NCBI GenBank assembly: GCA_025617375.2
Contig: JAMYGW020000002.1
Location: 2,914,001 to 2,978,000, forward strand
From: Acarospora socialis
Taxonomy: Eukaryota > Ascomycota > Lecanoromycetes > Acarosporales > Acarosporaceae
Reading direction: 5' to 3'
DNA length: 64,000 nt
The translations under genes were made by a program, and so were the position numbers. Positions 1 through 11,340 of this stretch are shown one piece after another (positions within the stretch are counted from its first letter, which is position 1; every line of letters begins with the position of its first letter). A model generated the notes under the pieces. It was not told where the DNA came from. It did not search any database and saw only the letters and a program-made list of their open reading frames with translations.

Positions 1-1640
1 AGTACAAAGCATGACTGCTGAACAGAACAAAGATTTCATAAAAAATAAAATATTAGCAAGAGATTTTAGAGAAGTCAAGCAGATATGACTTGTATGAAGA
101 CTATGAATCTATGAGACTACTGTATTTACAAATCAAGAAGATTGAAGTCTTCATATCAGTATGAAATCTCACAATCTTATAGTGTAAATACAAAAGACAA
201 TGTCAGATATTCACATCAATAACAATATCAATGTTCTTTCTGTACTCATATCTATTGTTGATATGCAGTGTGTATATAAATGACTTAGTTTGTTGAGCAT
301 AAAAAGTATAGTTTCAGAAGTTAATCTTAAGAATATAATAACAATAAGTGTCACAGTGACAGTATAATAGAGAGATAGAATTATTAAGATAGAAACTATA
401 TAACTATGATCTCTGTGAATCTATGACAACACTGTGAATTGTTTTTCATAGAATTTTAAGATGCAATCTAAGAGAATGTAACTATATAATCTTTGAACTG
501 ACATTGAAGCTTGAGTTCTAAAATCAGCTAATTTTCTTTTTGCTGCATACTTTTGCTTTATCACACTATTCTTTCTGTGATGATTGAGTTTTGTGCTTTG
601 ATGACTCACTTGTGAACAACTGAGATTGTGTTTATTTCTGTATAAACTTTGATTGTAATTTGATTTCAGTTTCAGTTCTAGTATCAGTATAATTTAAGCA
701 ATAATGAATTAAGTTCTCTTCTGATGTGAAAGTCTCAGCTATTGACTGCTTTTAGTTATTAAGTCAGTTAATATTTATATTAATATGACAGAATGATATG
801 AATATTCATATTATGAACTTAAGAAGTATTGAAGATCTAGACTCAGAAGTGAATGCAGATGTTTGTGAATTTACATTCTTGATGAGATTGATCTTATCAG
901 ATATGATCATGTCAAGATCATTATAAGAGTCAGTCTTTCAGTTATTGACTTCATCATTGCTGACAGTAGTATGAACATTGTCTTACTCATTGAGTAACAG
1001 ACTTGTGACTTTCTGTTTTTTCTTGTTCAGTTTTAAACAGATAATTAATACATGCTTTGCTTCTGAAATGAAGAATGCACTCTGTACTGATATGAGACTT
1101 CTTTTTGACAGTGATTTCTCATTTAATTAGTATGTTCTTCACAGAAGATTTCTGTTTGATTGTTGTTCTTTTTTTATTAGATATTTCATCATCATTAAGA
1201 GATTCTTGCTTGATGCAATACATCTTTTGAGACTTGAGACTGATTGTCATAGAAGTAATAAATTTGAACTTACTTTGACTAACTGTGTTGAACTGCTTCT
1301 CAACAATAAAATAGATGATTCAGTAAGATGCAGAAGTTTTCTTGAGATGAATAAGTAATTCACTAATATTCATAACTACTTGAGTCTGAATCAGCAGATG
1401 TATGATCTCAGTTTTATTACTTTATTTATGAACTAAATATGATTCACACAGTTGATTCTTTGATATCTCTGCATATGATTTCACTTAAGATAGAAGACAA
1501 TGTTATATAAAGTCTTTAAGACTGTCAATGTATGCATTAAAAATCTATACACAAGTTCAATCTAGAGAAGAAAGAGTTAGTGTCTTGCTTTATATTAATA
1601 TAAGAGTAACTTATGAAAGATCTTTCATTTTCAGTCTTTG
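1..1640. other. AT-rich RIP-degraded stretch, left edge of helicase/integrase locus
   Basis: Almost no CG, CC or GG dinucleotide occurs here, and every reading frame is short. The base composition is that of the decayed minus-strand locus that resumes at 8,525. Several intron-like strings lie on the minus strand. One runs from a GTGAGA donor through a palindrome (about 152-170) to an ACAG acceptor, and another ends in CTAAC plus TTCTCTAG near 1,560. No protein family could be recognised. The locus continues off the left edge of the window. Confidence 0.5.
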
Positions 1641-2293
1641 TCACTAATCAGTGACTTGTCATCATCATAAGATTGCAAAGTCAGAATAAAGAACAAATCA
1701 AAGTGATATTGAAATGCAACAACTTGATCAACTGAATGTTTTGTGCTTCTGTTGATTGAATCAGCTGAAAATTTACTTTTAAACTTGCTGATTGTACAGA
1801 ATGCTTTTGACTGATGTTTCTCAGTTTAATAATGATTCAGTTGAGAGAAATAAGCTGATGTTGACTGTAATGTTGCTTTAGTTGAGAATAGATGATCTGA
1901 TGAATTATAAAGATCAATTATCTCAGCTGTATCTGTGTGCAACAGTTTGAAAGACAACAAAGACTTAGAAAAATTGTAATGTAAGTTTAATACATCACAG
2001 TTAAAGCAGTACTTCTTGTGCAAAAAAAGTTTTTCATGAGTCTGATCAGTGTGAAAGCAAAAAGATTGAATAGTAATCATACTGATATAGAGCTTAGAAG
2101 CAAATGTTATTACATTTTGACAGATACACTGAGTATTGTCACATATATATGTATTGTTTGCTTTTGAATTATCATTTTCATCAGAAGTCACAATTCATTC
2201 TGTGCTCACTTCACTATTTCATTTATGTAGAAGTGTAAAAAGAAGTTATGATTTATCTTTTCTGTTATTTGACACTCATTATACACTGCTCTT
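1640..2293 (-). pseudogene. Decayed Cys-rich reading frame, downstream end of the helicase/integrase locus
   Basis: A 121-codon open stretch (2,191 down to 1,826) extends on both sides in the same frame if RIP-type stops (TAA, TAG, TGA at likely former CAA, CAG, TGG codons) are ignored. It contains several Cys residues in short spacing (CDNTQCIC, then FCFHTDQTH and YCFNCD), suggestive of a zinc-binding module, but I cannot name the family. Upstream it is contiguous with 8,525 onward once the gypsy insertion is removed, so it may be the C-terminal part of the same gene or a following gene. No ordinary promoter or start is visible. The protein is not expected to be made. Confidence 0.4.
2289..2293. 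repeat. Target-site duplication CTCTT, left copy
   Basis: CTCTT at 2,289-2,293 is repeated at 8,520-8,524 directly outside the two LTRs. This fixes the insertion limits of the first gypsy element and shows that 2,293 and 8,525 were once adjacent. Confidence 0.9.
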
Positions 2294-2653
2294 TGTTACA
2301 ATCATGTCTGAAGAGAAAGAAACTCATAAGTCTGTGATTAAGAGTTTATCTGAAGTGCATACAAAAGAAACTGCTAAATAGCAGTTACATAATAATGCAA
2401 TGACTCAATGATGAGCAGATGAGTCAAGAACTCAATTTCTCAATATTGAAACATCAAAACATCAAGAATACTCAACACAGAGACATCAAGCACATTCTAT
2501 ATAGTAAAATTGATTTTTTTATGAAATTAATCATGTTCAACTTAAATAATCATCTAAGAGTTAAAGATCAGAATCATTTCAGATCAACTGTTATATCAAT
2601 AAGTACAAACTTTTAGTTCTACATATCTGAGAAATCTCAGATTAGAACATTAT
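2294..2653 (+). repeat. 5' LTR of gypsy fossil 1
   Basis: A 360-bp terminal repeat matching 8,159-8,519. Its last ~170 bp (from a TATATAG box to the end) is shared with the LTRs of all gypsy copies 1-3 and the solo LTR at 55,335. The first ~190 bp is shared only with copy 2. Confidence 0.9.
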
Positions 2654-5600
2654 ACTTTGAACATTCTTACAATATAACAAGTATGATGTCTGACACACAG
2701 AAGAACATCTCAATCTTGTTTTTAAAATAAACTTAAGTGAACTCATCTCTATCATTTACTTCAGATAGAACAACAACACAATCAGCAATGATGTCAGTTC
2801 AAACAATACAACTATCTCTAAGTGCATCTAAGATACAGATATCAGATATTTTTGATGAAGAATGAGAAAAACTGCAAGTCTTTGTAATGAAACTCAATCT
2901 ATATATTGAATTCAATCAGCTGAAGTTTCAAATCAATTAAGAGAAAACATTGTTTGCAACAATCTATCTTGTGAATGCAGTCTTTAATTGAATTAATTTC
3001 AAGTTGCATGAGTTTCTAGAGAAAGAATATGAGAAATGTAATGCAGATGTGAAGTCTATGTTTAATGATTATGCACAGTTTAAGAAAGAACTGAGAAAAG
3101 TCTTTAAAATGATTGATGAGAAGAGAACAGCAAAGAAATAAGTTTATATCTTATGACAGAGTGAATCAGCAGCAGTATACATCATTGAGTTTCAGCAGTT
3201 AGTGATACTTATTAAATAAAATGATGAAGCACTCATCTATCAGTACTATTGTGAGTTGAGAAAGTTCATTAAAGACAAAATAACTTAAGCAGAACAATCA
3301 GACAATCTTTAGAGAATGATTAATTTGAGTATCAATATTAATAATTGTCAGTGAAAATAACAGATGAAACAAAAAGAATATTGAATGTTATCTATGATAA
3401 AAGATCAAGAAGAAAGCTTCTGATTGTGAATTAAGTGATATGTTTTATTAATAAAACATAGAAGAACAAACTCTATAAATCTTAATATAATCAAGAAGCA
3501 TCATCAGAAGTCATAAAAGACTAAATAAACAGAGTATGAATGTCAGTCAGAGTGATTCACTAAGTCTCAGATGACACTGCAAAATGAGATATGAATGTAT
3601 TATAACTGTGAAAAATTCAGACATCTTGTCTGAGAATGTAACAGATCTTGAATAAAAAGAAAAAATGTTGCAGTGACAGTCAAGAAGAATATACACATAG
3701 TGCATGACATTCTCAGCTGAACAGTCTGCTACAATAACATATGCAAAGTACACATGAACATAAAGAATAAAACTGAATAATATTCTTAAAAGTCATATAA
3801 TAAAGATATTAGAGACAGACACAACATGACAGATTGATTAAACTACAAAAAAGAATTAACTATTTTTGCAAAAGAACATATCAAGAAAGATGTTCTTGAT
3901 ACTGAGATTGAAGAGATCAATACTTAAGAAATTCAGATAAAAGAAGACTACAGCAATAACATCTGACAAGCACTGAATTTAAATGCAAATCAGAAAGAAA
4001 TCAATGAGTAAAAAGTCAATATAAAACTGAAGACAGCATATCAGCATTCTGAGAATCAATGTTGAATGTTAAAAGAAGAAAAGCTTCAATTTAAGAAGCA
4101 AGAGCTCAAGCAAGAAATGCAAGCTTGAAAATGAAAAGCACAACACAAAAATGTGAAAAAACAAAAAACATATGATCAGCTAAAAGAGCTGATGATAGCT
4201 GTTAAAGATGAATGTCTCAACAGTGACAATGCAGTGTTGTCAAAATTTCTTATTTGAAAAACAAAGAGTCACAAGATTAAGATATGCTTATTTGAAGAGA
4301 ACATCATGCAAAATAAAGACAGATGAATCTTCAGCAAAAAGTATATATCATTTGAATTTCTGCAAAGAGTAAAAGTCTTTGAGAGTCAGTTGCAAATAAA
4401 GTATAATCAGTATGAACTTTGATTACACTCAGAAAGACACATTGAGTGATATAGTTTAAAGTATGCAAATTTTATGATCAAAAAAGAATTAAAGTGATTT
4501 CAAGAACTTTGAAGACAAACTGAACAATTAAATGAGTCAAAAAACAAAAAGCTTTCTTGATGAGACTAGAGAACAAGAAGTTAATGATGTCTCAAAAACA
4601 AAACAATAATCATTGAATATAAATCAAGATCATGATCAGTGAACATCATATTAATACATTGATGAATTCTGAAACAGACAGTAATATTATGAATCAAAAA
4701 ACAGTCAATATGTTAAAATTGAAGACACAGTGAGCACACTGTTCATTTAACATACAAATGATAAACAGAGTCATTGAGAGAATCAATGAGAAAATTTGTG
4801 TGAAAGTCTCAATTCTTGAAAATTCACAAGAAATAATGTTTGATGTTATGAAATCAATCAAATACAACACAGTGCTAAAGATGCTCTGATTGTGCAGAAA
4901 AAATTTGAAGATTGACTGAGTTACAAAAGAAATATGTACAATTAAAAACACATATAAGATTTCTGAACAATCAGAAATGAGTTTATTAGAGTATAAGTTA
5001 TGAGATTATGAAATATCACTATTGAATGAAAAGCAATCTAAATAAATGTCATTATACTCAATGAGTAAAAATCAACTCAAGAAAATTAAAACTTATCTTG
5101 ACAAGAATCTCAAGAGAGAATTCATAAAATTATTAAAATCACTGACAGAATATCTGATTCTGTTCATATTAAAGAAAAATGACAAGAAATGACTATGTGT
5201 CAACTACAGACAACTTAATGAGATAACTCATTGAGATAGTTATTCTCTATTGTTGATAGAAGAGTTGCAAGATTGATTAAACAAAACTAAGTAATTCACA
5301 AACTTAGATCTTAAGAATGTCTATTATCAAGTTAAAATGAAAGAAGATAAAGAATGAAAAACAGCATTCTGAATGAAATACAGACATTATAAATACACTG
5401 TTATGTTATTTAAATTGAAAAATGCATCAGTCATCTTTCAGAGATTAATCAACAATATACTGAGAGAATATCTTAATGATTTTGTGATCACATATCTTAA
5501 TGATATTCTGATATACTCAGAGAATCTTGAGAAACATCATAAATATATGTGCAAGATATTAGCAAAGCTCAATAAGAAAGTTCTGTACATGAAAAAGTCA

Positions 5601-7719
5601 AATAGTAGATTCAAAATCAAGAAAGTTGAGTTTTTAAACTATGTGATTTGATTTAAACAAATCAAAAAGAATTTAAAAAAGACAGAAGTAGTCAAAGACT
5701 GATTAACATCAAAATAAATCAAGAAAGTACAGATCTTTCTAGAATTGATGAACTATTATTGAAAGTTTGTATCAAACTATGCAAGAATTGCAAAATCACT
5801 AACACATTTAACACACAAAAGCAAAAAATAACACTGAAATCAAGAGCAGAAGAATGCATTTCACATATTAAAAAAAAGTTTTAGTAAAACAGCACATCTG
5901 AGAATACTCAATTCAATATGTAAGAAAACACTGAAAATTAATGCTTCAGATTTCACAGTAAAAACATGTTTATATTAGATTGAGAATGAGCAACAAAAAT
6001 TCATAGCATATCAATTTAGAAAACTATCAGAACTCAAGAAAAGATATGAGATTTATGATAAGAAACTTCTTACAATAGTGAAAGCACTACAAGATTGAAG
6101 ATTTTATTTTGTAAAAACAAATAAATCAATTCAGATCTATACAGATCACAAGAATCTGAGAAATTTTGCAACAACAAAATAACTCAATCAACAACAGATT
6201 TATTGAGCAGAACAGTTGACAGATTATGAATTTCAAATTTATTACAAAAAAAATAATGAAAATGATGAAGCAAATATCTTAAGTAGATAATTTGATCATG
6301 AAGATGTACAAATAATACACACTGAAATTCTGAGCAAAAACAATGAAAAAGTTCTCATGAAGAACTTAACAGCAATATATAAGATGAAGTAAGTTTTCTT
6401 GATGAATAAAGAACTCATTAAAATATGTTACTACAGCAGAACTGATGAACATTTAAAAATCAAGTGCACTGAGAATTTAATGCAGAGAAGATACAATGTT
6501 AACAATTTTAGAAATTGAATCATCAAAATAATTGCTGTATACAATTCATATCAAAGAAATAGAATCAGTTAAGATAGATAATATGATGAAGTAATATGAT
6601 TAAATACACTGAATGCATCATGAAAGTCAGTTATCATGAACTTCATTATGAAGCTATTACTGTCTAAGAATTCAGCATGAAAAGTAAAATTTGATAATAT
6701 ATTGATTATAGTGAACAGATTGATCAAGTACACAATGTTTATTTTATTCAAAGAAACTGTGACAACATCAGTATTGACATACATCATACTGTGAGAATTA
6801 ATTAACAATCATGAACTATTAAAAGAGTTTATCATCAACAGAGACAAACTGTTTACAAGTAAATTTTGAAAAATACTCACAGCAGAACTTGAGATAAAAC
6901 ACAAGATGTCAATGACATATTATTTACAAATGAATAAGTAAAGTAAACAAATGAATCAGACAGTAAAAATATATTTGAAACACTATGTCAATAAAAATCA
7001 AAACAACTGAGTACAACTGTTATCAACAGCACAGTTTATGTACAACAACGTAAGAAATGAAATCACAGAAGAAACATCTTTCTATATGAATTATGATTAT
7101 AATTCAGAGATATGATGAAATCTCAAAGAACACAGATCATAAAGTTAAAAAGTGATTTTAAATATCATTCAAATAAAAAAACTGCATCAAGATCTGACAA
7201 GACAAATTAAACAGCAGATGAAACAAACAATAGAGACAAAATCATTTGAAGAAGAAAAAAATATATATTTAAAAACAGACAACATACAAATTAAAGAAAA
7301 AAGCAAAAAGCTGAAGAACAAGAGCATTGAATTATTTAAGATTATATGAAATATTAAAGAATGAAGCTATGAGTTAGATTTACTTAAGAAAATGAGAATA
7401 CATTTAATATTTCATGCATTCATGCTACAGCATTGTGATCAGTTTATATCACTTTAAATCACTGAAATATCTGTTAAATTCAAAGAAAAATATGAAGTTA
7501 AAAACATTTTAAAAAAAAGAATGATTAGTGAAAAAGTTCATTATTTCATTAAATGAAAAGATTACAATATCTCAGAAAATATCTGAGAATTCAAAAAGAA
7601 TTTCAAGAACTGTGTGAAAACACTTCAATATTTTAAGAAAAGAAGTTGATATTAATTCAGAAGAATGACAATATTGAGTTAATAAGTTATAACATTGTTT
7701 GAAAATCTTCATTCTCAAT

Positions 7720-8083
7720 TTCATCATTATCACTATCAAGTTCAACAGCAAAACAATTGATCTTTTGTGCAGTATGACAATCTGTTTGATTCAAAGTTTT
7801 TTAAAAATGCATTATTTTGATAGTAAGAACATCAAGAATTACATTTACATTATTTATTTTTTTTTGAAGAGAAAGACAAGTTCTGTTGAGAGACTTTTAC
7901 AAAATTGCAACATAAAAAATGACTGTGATGAGTACACTTATCATATTTTGATCTTTCATCAATTATAACAAAATAATTAAGACTGCAAGCAGTACAGAAT
8001 TCACAAGAAAACATGATGAGATTATCACTGAGTTGAATTTTCTTTGTAATTCTTAAATGATTGAAATTTTTAGAAAGCATCAT
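7720..8083 (-). pseudogene. Antisense Cys-rich frame inside gypsy fossil 1
   Basis: On the strand opposite to pol, between the chromodomain and the 3' LTR, a frame begins MMLSKNFN and carries a C-x2-C ... C-x2-C type cluster (CEFCTAC). The same frame, with the same start and Cys spacing, appears at 10,950 in gypsy 2 and 26,178 in gypsy 3, so it belongs to the element family and not to chance. It is degraded like the rest of the element. The function is unknown. A small zinc-binding accessory protein is one possibility. Confidence 0.5.
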
Positions 8084-8158
8084 TGCTGATAATGAAAGTT
8101 ATTATATATCTTTGCTTAAATAAATTCTAGAGAACTAACATCTGAGAAAAAAAAATGA

Positions 8159-8519
8159 TGTTATGATTATATCTGAAAAGAAAGAAACTTATAAATCTGT
8201 GATTAAGAATTTATCTGAAGTGCATACAAGAAAAACTGCTAAACAACAATTACATAATAACACAATGACTTAATGATGAGTAGATGAGTCAAGAGCTCAA
8301 TTTCTTGACATTGAAATGTCAAAACATCAAGAGTGCTCAACACAGAAACATTAAACACATTCTATATAGTAGAATTGATTTTTTTATGAAATCAATCATG
8401 TTCAATTTAAATAATTATCTAAAAGTTAAAGATCAGAATCATTTCAGATCAGCTGTTATATCAATAAGCACAAACTTTTAGCTCTACATACTCAAAAAAT
8501 CTCAGATTAGAACATTACA
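8159..8519 (+). repeat. 3' LTR of gypsy fossil 1
   Basis: A 361-bp repeat of 2,294-2,653, followed by the CTCTT target duplication at 8,520-8,524. Confidence 0.9.
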
Positions 8520-8639
8520 CTCTTTAGATGTGCTGTCTCATGCATTAAAGATAGATTATTGAAGATAATATGTTCATGTACTAGCTCTCTCAGATCTAGA
8601 TATTCTTGATAGTGTGATTAATTAAGATATGAGAATTCT

Positions 8640-10160
8640 TCATCAAAAGTAAGTACTAAATGCTTCATATCAATATAAAGCTGAGTCATGACATTCATAC
8701 ATCAATCAAGAACAGCAACAGACAAATACTCATCAACATTTACTGAAATTAGTTCAGAGAAGAACAACATGAAGAAAACAAGTTTATTATATGTAGTCAT
8801 CTCTTCTAAAAAAATCTCAAATAAAGCTGTCTTTGACTGAATTATTAAATCTGATGCATTAACAAAATAATGATAAAGCATTTATGACTGATCAGATATA
8901 CAGTTTAATTGATTTTTTTGATGTTGAATCTTATGATGATTTCAGATCTTGACAAAAGAGATAACTTTATATTTAAGAACTGATATATAGATTGTATAAA
9001 GCAATATATGATCTGTCATCAAATCTGCATTAAAGATATTCTCTTTAAAAAGATTTCTGAAGTAAATCTGTTGTTATATTAGTATAGAAAAATATTAGAA
9101 TGAATCATAACTTACTTGTCAGCAATAAACAAGTGTCTTATTCAGTTGATTTCATCATGATTTAATTCTTTGATTCTTAGTGCTTATCTCAAAAAAGAAA
9201 CAGTTCTTGAACAAGATATCAGATTTCTGTACTTGATGAAGATAATGATGTGCAGCAGTAATTAGAGATGTTATCATTTCTTGATTGACTTGTATAATCT
9301 TTGAAATCTTGTTTGTCTTCTTTGCTGTATCTAGAAATTGTTGTAAGATGCTTATACTGATATGAATTGACACATCAACATATATTCAAATAATGTATTG
9401 AAAGTATGCATTGATAACTTCATATATCTTGAAATTAAATAAGTTCAGCTTGCAGTATTCATCTATTGATTATATAAAATTGAAATTTGACACAATGAAT
9501 TGATCTTGATGACATTGTAGATTGTATTGTTGCTGTATTACATTTTCAGAATCAAGAATTTTGACAAGCTCAAAGAGTCAATCACTACAGAGTGTAAGTA
9601 AATACTGTAGATCAGAGACAGTTCACTTTACTGTGATATTATATAGTTCTGCTTTCAGAAGTGAGCATGAAGCATATTTTGATTATATTTCTCTATATTT
9701 TTCTTCTATAGTTCAGCTAGAACAACAGAAAGTATTTCTGTGTCTGCAGTCTCTCTTTTCTTTATTGCAACACATTTCTTAATTTTAAGCTTCTTCTGTA
9801 TATGTATAAAAAAGATCTGTGTGATGTTGTGATCTTCACTTTTTAAAATTTAAAGTATTTTCTTATCAGATAGTCATAACATGAATAGATTCTCAATTCA
9901 ATTGTAAAAGTGATCACTGATGTCAGAACAATTGTTCTTAGTGATTTTTCAGATGCATAGTTGAATTTTAAGAATTTATATGTCAATATAAATGTAATAG
10001 TGATCTTGTAGAATTCAGTGTATCTCTAATATTGTTGTATTATTTTGAGATAACTGAAGAATTTACTCTTGATATTCTTCTAGAGAAATGACTGAACACA
10101 GCATTGTTATGTGAGATAGTTATATTGTAACAAGTGATCTTTCTCATACTGATATGAATG
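8640..10160 (-). pseudogene. Decayed integrase-core (DDE, rve-type) transposase
   Basis: One minus-strand frame can be followed from about 10,160 to 8,640 with stops only at codons that RIP would create. Its centre (about 9,420-9,090) matches the integrase core also seen at 34,150-34,510 in this window. Shared landmarks are an aromatic Y-I-Y-V strand after the first acidic region, a LQQFLDTAKK helix, and the block FFFEISTKNQRIKS, which corresponds to FFNISTANQQIEA in the other copy. Acidic catalytic positions appear replaced (N where the second D is expected, K where the E is expected), so it is inactive. It lies on the same strand as, and downstream of, the helicase gene at 16,744-22,607, interrupted by gypsy 2. 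The exact ends of the gene are not visible. Confidence 0.6.
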
Positions 10161-10315
10161 ATTAGAGATGATGTGTCAAGAAGATGATGACTTAACAATA
10201 GTCATGTGATGTTCTAGTTAGCTGTGCAGAAATATTGACAATTGTATTTGTTTTAAACATCATAAATTTGAATTTTAGAAGCAAAGATCTGAGATAGTGA
10301 TTTCTACTAAGTGTT

Positions 10316-10513
10316 TTAACACTTTAATTCTTCTAGAGTTGTGAAATCATGTATTAACTTTTTTTTCTCTGTCTTCATCATCATATTCACATTTTCTTCT
10401 TTTACTTCTTCAAGTTCTTCAGCACATCTATCTTTCACATTTTTCTTCTTTTTATCTGTTATATCTTCATCATCTACATTCTTCATAACAACATTCTTCT
10501 TCATCACAACAAG
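10316..10513 (-). pseudogene. Lys/Glu-rich coil segment continuing from 16,744
   Basis: The minus-strand frame 10,507-10,316 is rich in K, E and D (MMKKNVVMKNVDDED..., KKKKNVKDR). It joins in frame across gypsy 2 to the equally charged frame 16,872-16,744. It therefore seems to be an interior or C-terminal charged, probably coiled-coil, part of the decayed helicase gene or a short gene right behind it. No domain is recognisable. Confidence 0.45.
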
Positions 10514-10874
10514 TGTAATATTCTAATCTAAGCTTTCTTGAGTATGTAAAACTAAGAATTTGTGCTTATTAATATAACAGCTGATCTGAAACAGTTCTGA
10601 TCTTTAACTTTTAGATAGTTATTTAAGTTAAATATGATTGATTTCATAAAGAAATCAATTCTACTATATAGAGTGAGCTTGATGTCTCTGCATTGAGTAT
10701 TCTTGATGTTTTGATGTTTTGATGTTGAGAAATTGAGTTTTCAGCTTGTTTACTTGTCATTAAGCTGTTATGCTGTTATGTAACTGTCACTCAGCAGTTC
10801 TTTCTGTATATACTTTGAGCAAATTTTCAGTTATAAACTTATGAGTTTCTTTCTCTTCAGATATAATTATAACA
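10514..10874 (-). repeat. 3' LTR of gypsy fossil 2
   Basis: A 361-bp terminal repeat, the partner of 16,378-16,738. The element is reversed, so this left copy is its 3' end. Confidence 0.9.
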
Positions 10875-10949
10875 TCATTTTTCTCTTTCAGATGTTAGTT
10901 CTCTAGAATTTATTTAAGTAAATGTATATAACAACTTTCATTATTAGCA

Positions 10950-11340
10950 ATGATGCTTTCTAAAAATTTCAATTGTCTAAGAATTACAAAGAAAATTCAA
11001 CTCAGTGATAGTCTCATCACATTTTTATGTGAATTCTGTACTGTTTGCAGTCTCAATTGCTTTGTTATGACTGATGAAAGATCAAAATGCAATAAGTGTA
11101 CTTGCTGCAGTTATTTATGTGTTGCAGTTTTGTAAAAGTCTCTCAACAGAACTTGTCTTTCTCTCTGAAAGAAAATAAGTGATGTAAATGTAATTCTTGA
11201 TGTTTTTACTATCAAAATAATGCATTTTCAAAAAACTTTAAATTAAACAAATTGTTGTACTGCACAGAAGACTGACTGTTTTGCTGTTGAACTTGATAGT
11301 GATAATGATGAAATTGAAAATGAAGATTCTCAAACAATAT
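10950..11340 (+). pseudogene. Antisense Cys-rich frame inside gypsy fossil 2
   Basis: This is the counterpart of the frame at 7,720-8,083. It has the same MMLSKNFN start and the block CEFCTVC ... KCNKCTCC, followed by an acidic tail (ELDSDNDEIENEDS). It is opposite in sense to the element's pol frame and degraded. Confidence 0.5.

Larger units (their letters stand above)
2294..8519 (+). mobile_element. Ty3/gypsy chromovirus fossil 1 (complete outline, broken)
   Basis: The LTRs are 2,294-2,653 and 8,159-8,519, starting TGTTA and ending in an ATTACA-like sequence, with target duplication CTCTT. In order on the plus strand I can see gag-like sequence (about 2,680-3,700), reverse transcriptase (about 5,070-5,650, with the catalytic YLxDILIY region), RNase H (about 5,940-6,300), integrase (about 6,400-7,100) and a C-terminal chromodomain (about 7,480-7,660). 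An antisense Cys-rich frame lies before the 3' LTR. The element is full length but broken by very many RIP-type transitions along its whole length. The two LTRs differ mainly by transitions, so RIP prevents an age estimate. It is a fossil with no expectation of activity. Confidence 0.92.

Noticed and set aside
10341-10526. Ser/Phe-rich plus-strand frame
   Set aside because: It is the shadow of the Lys/Glu-rich minus-strand frame that joins across gypsy 2.
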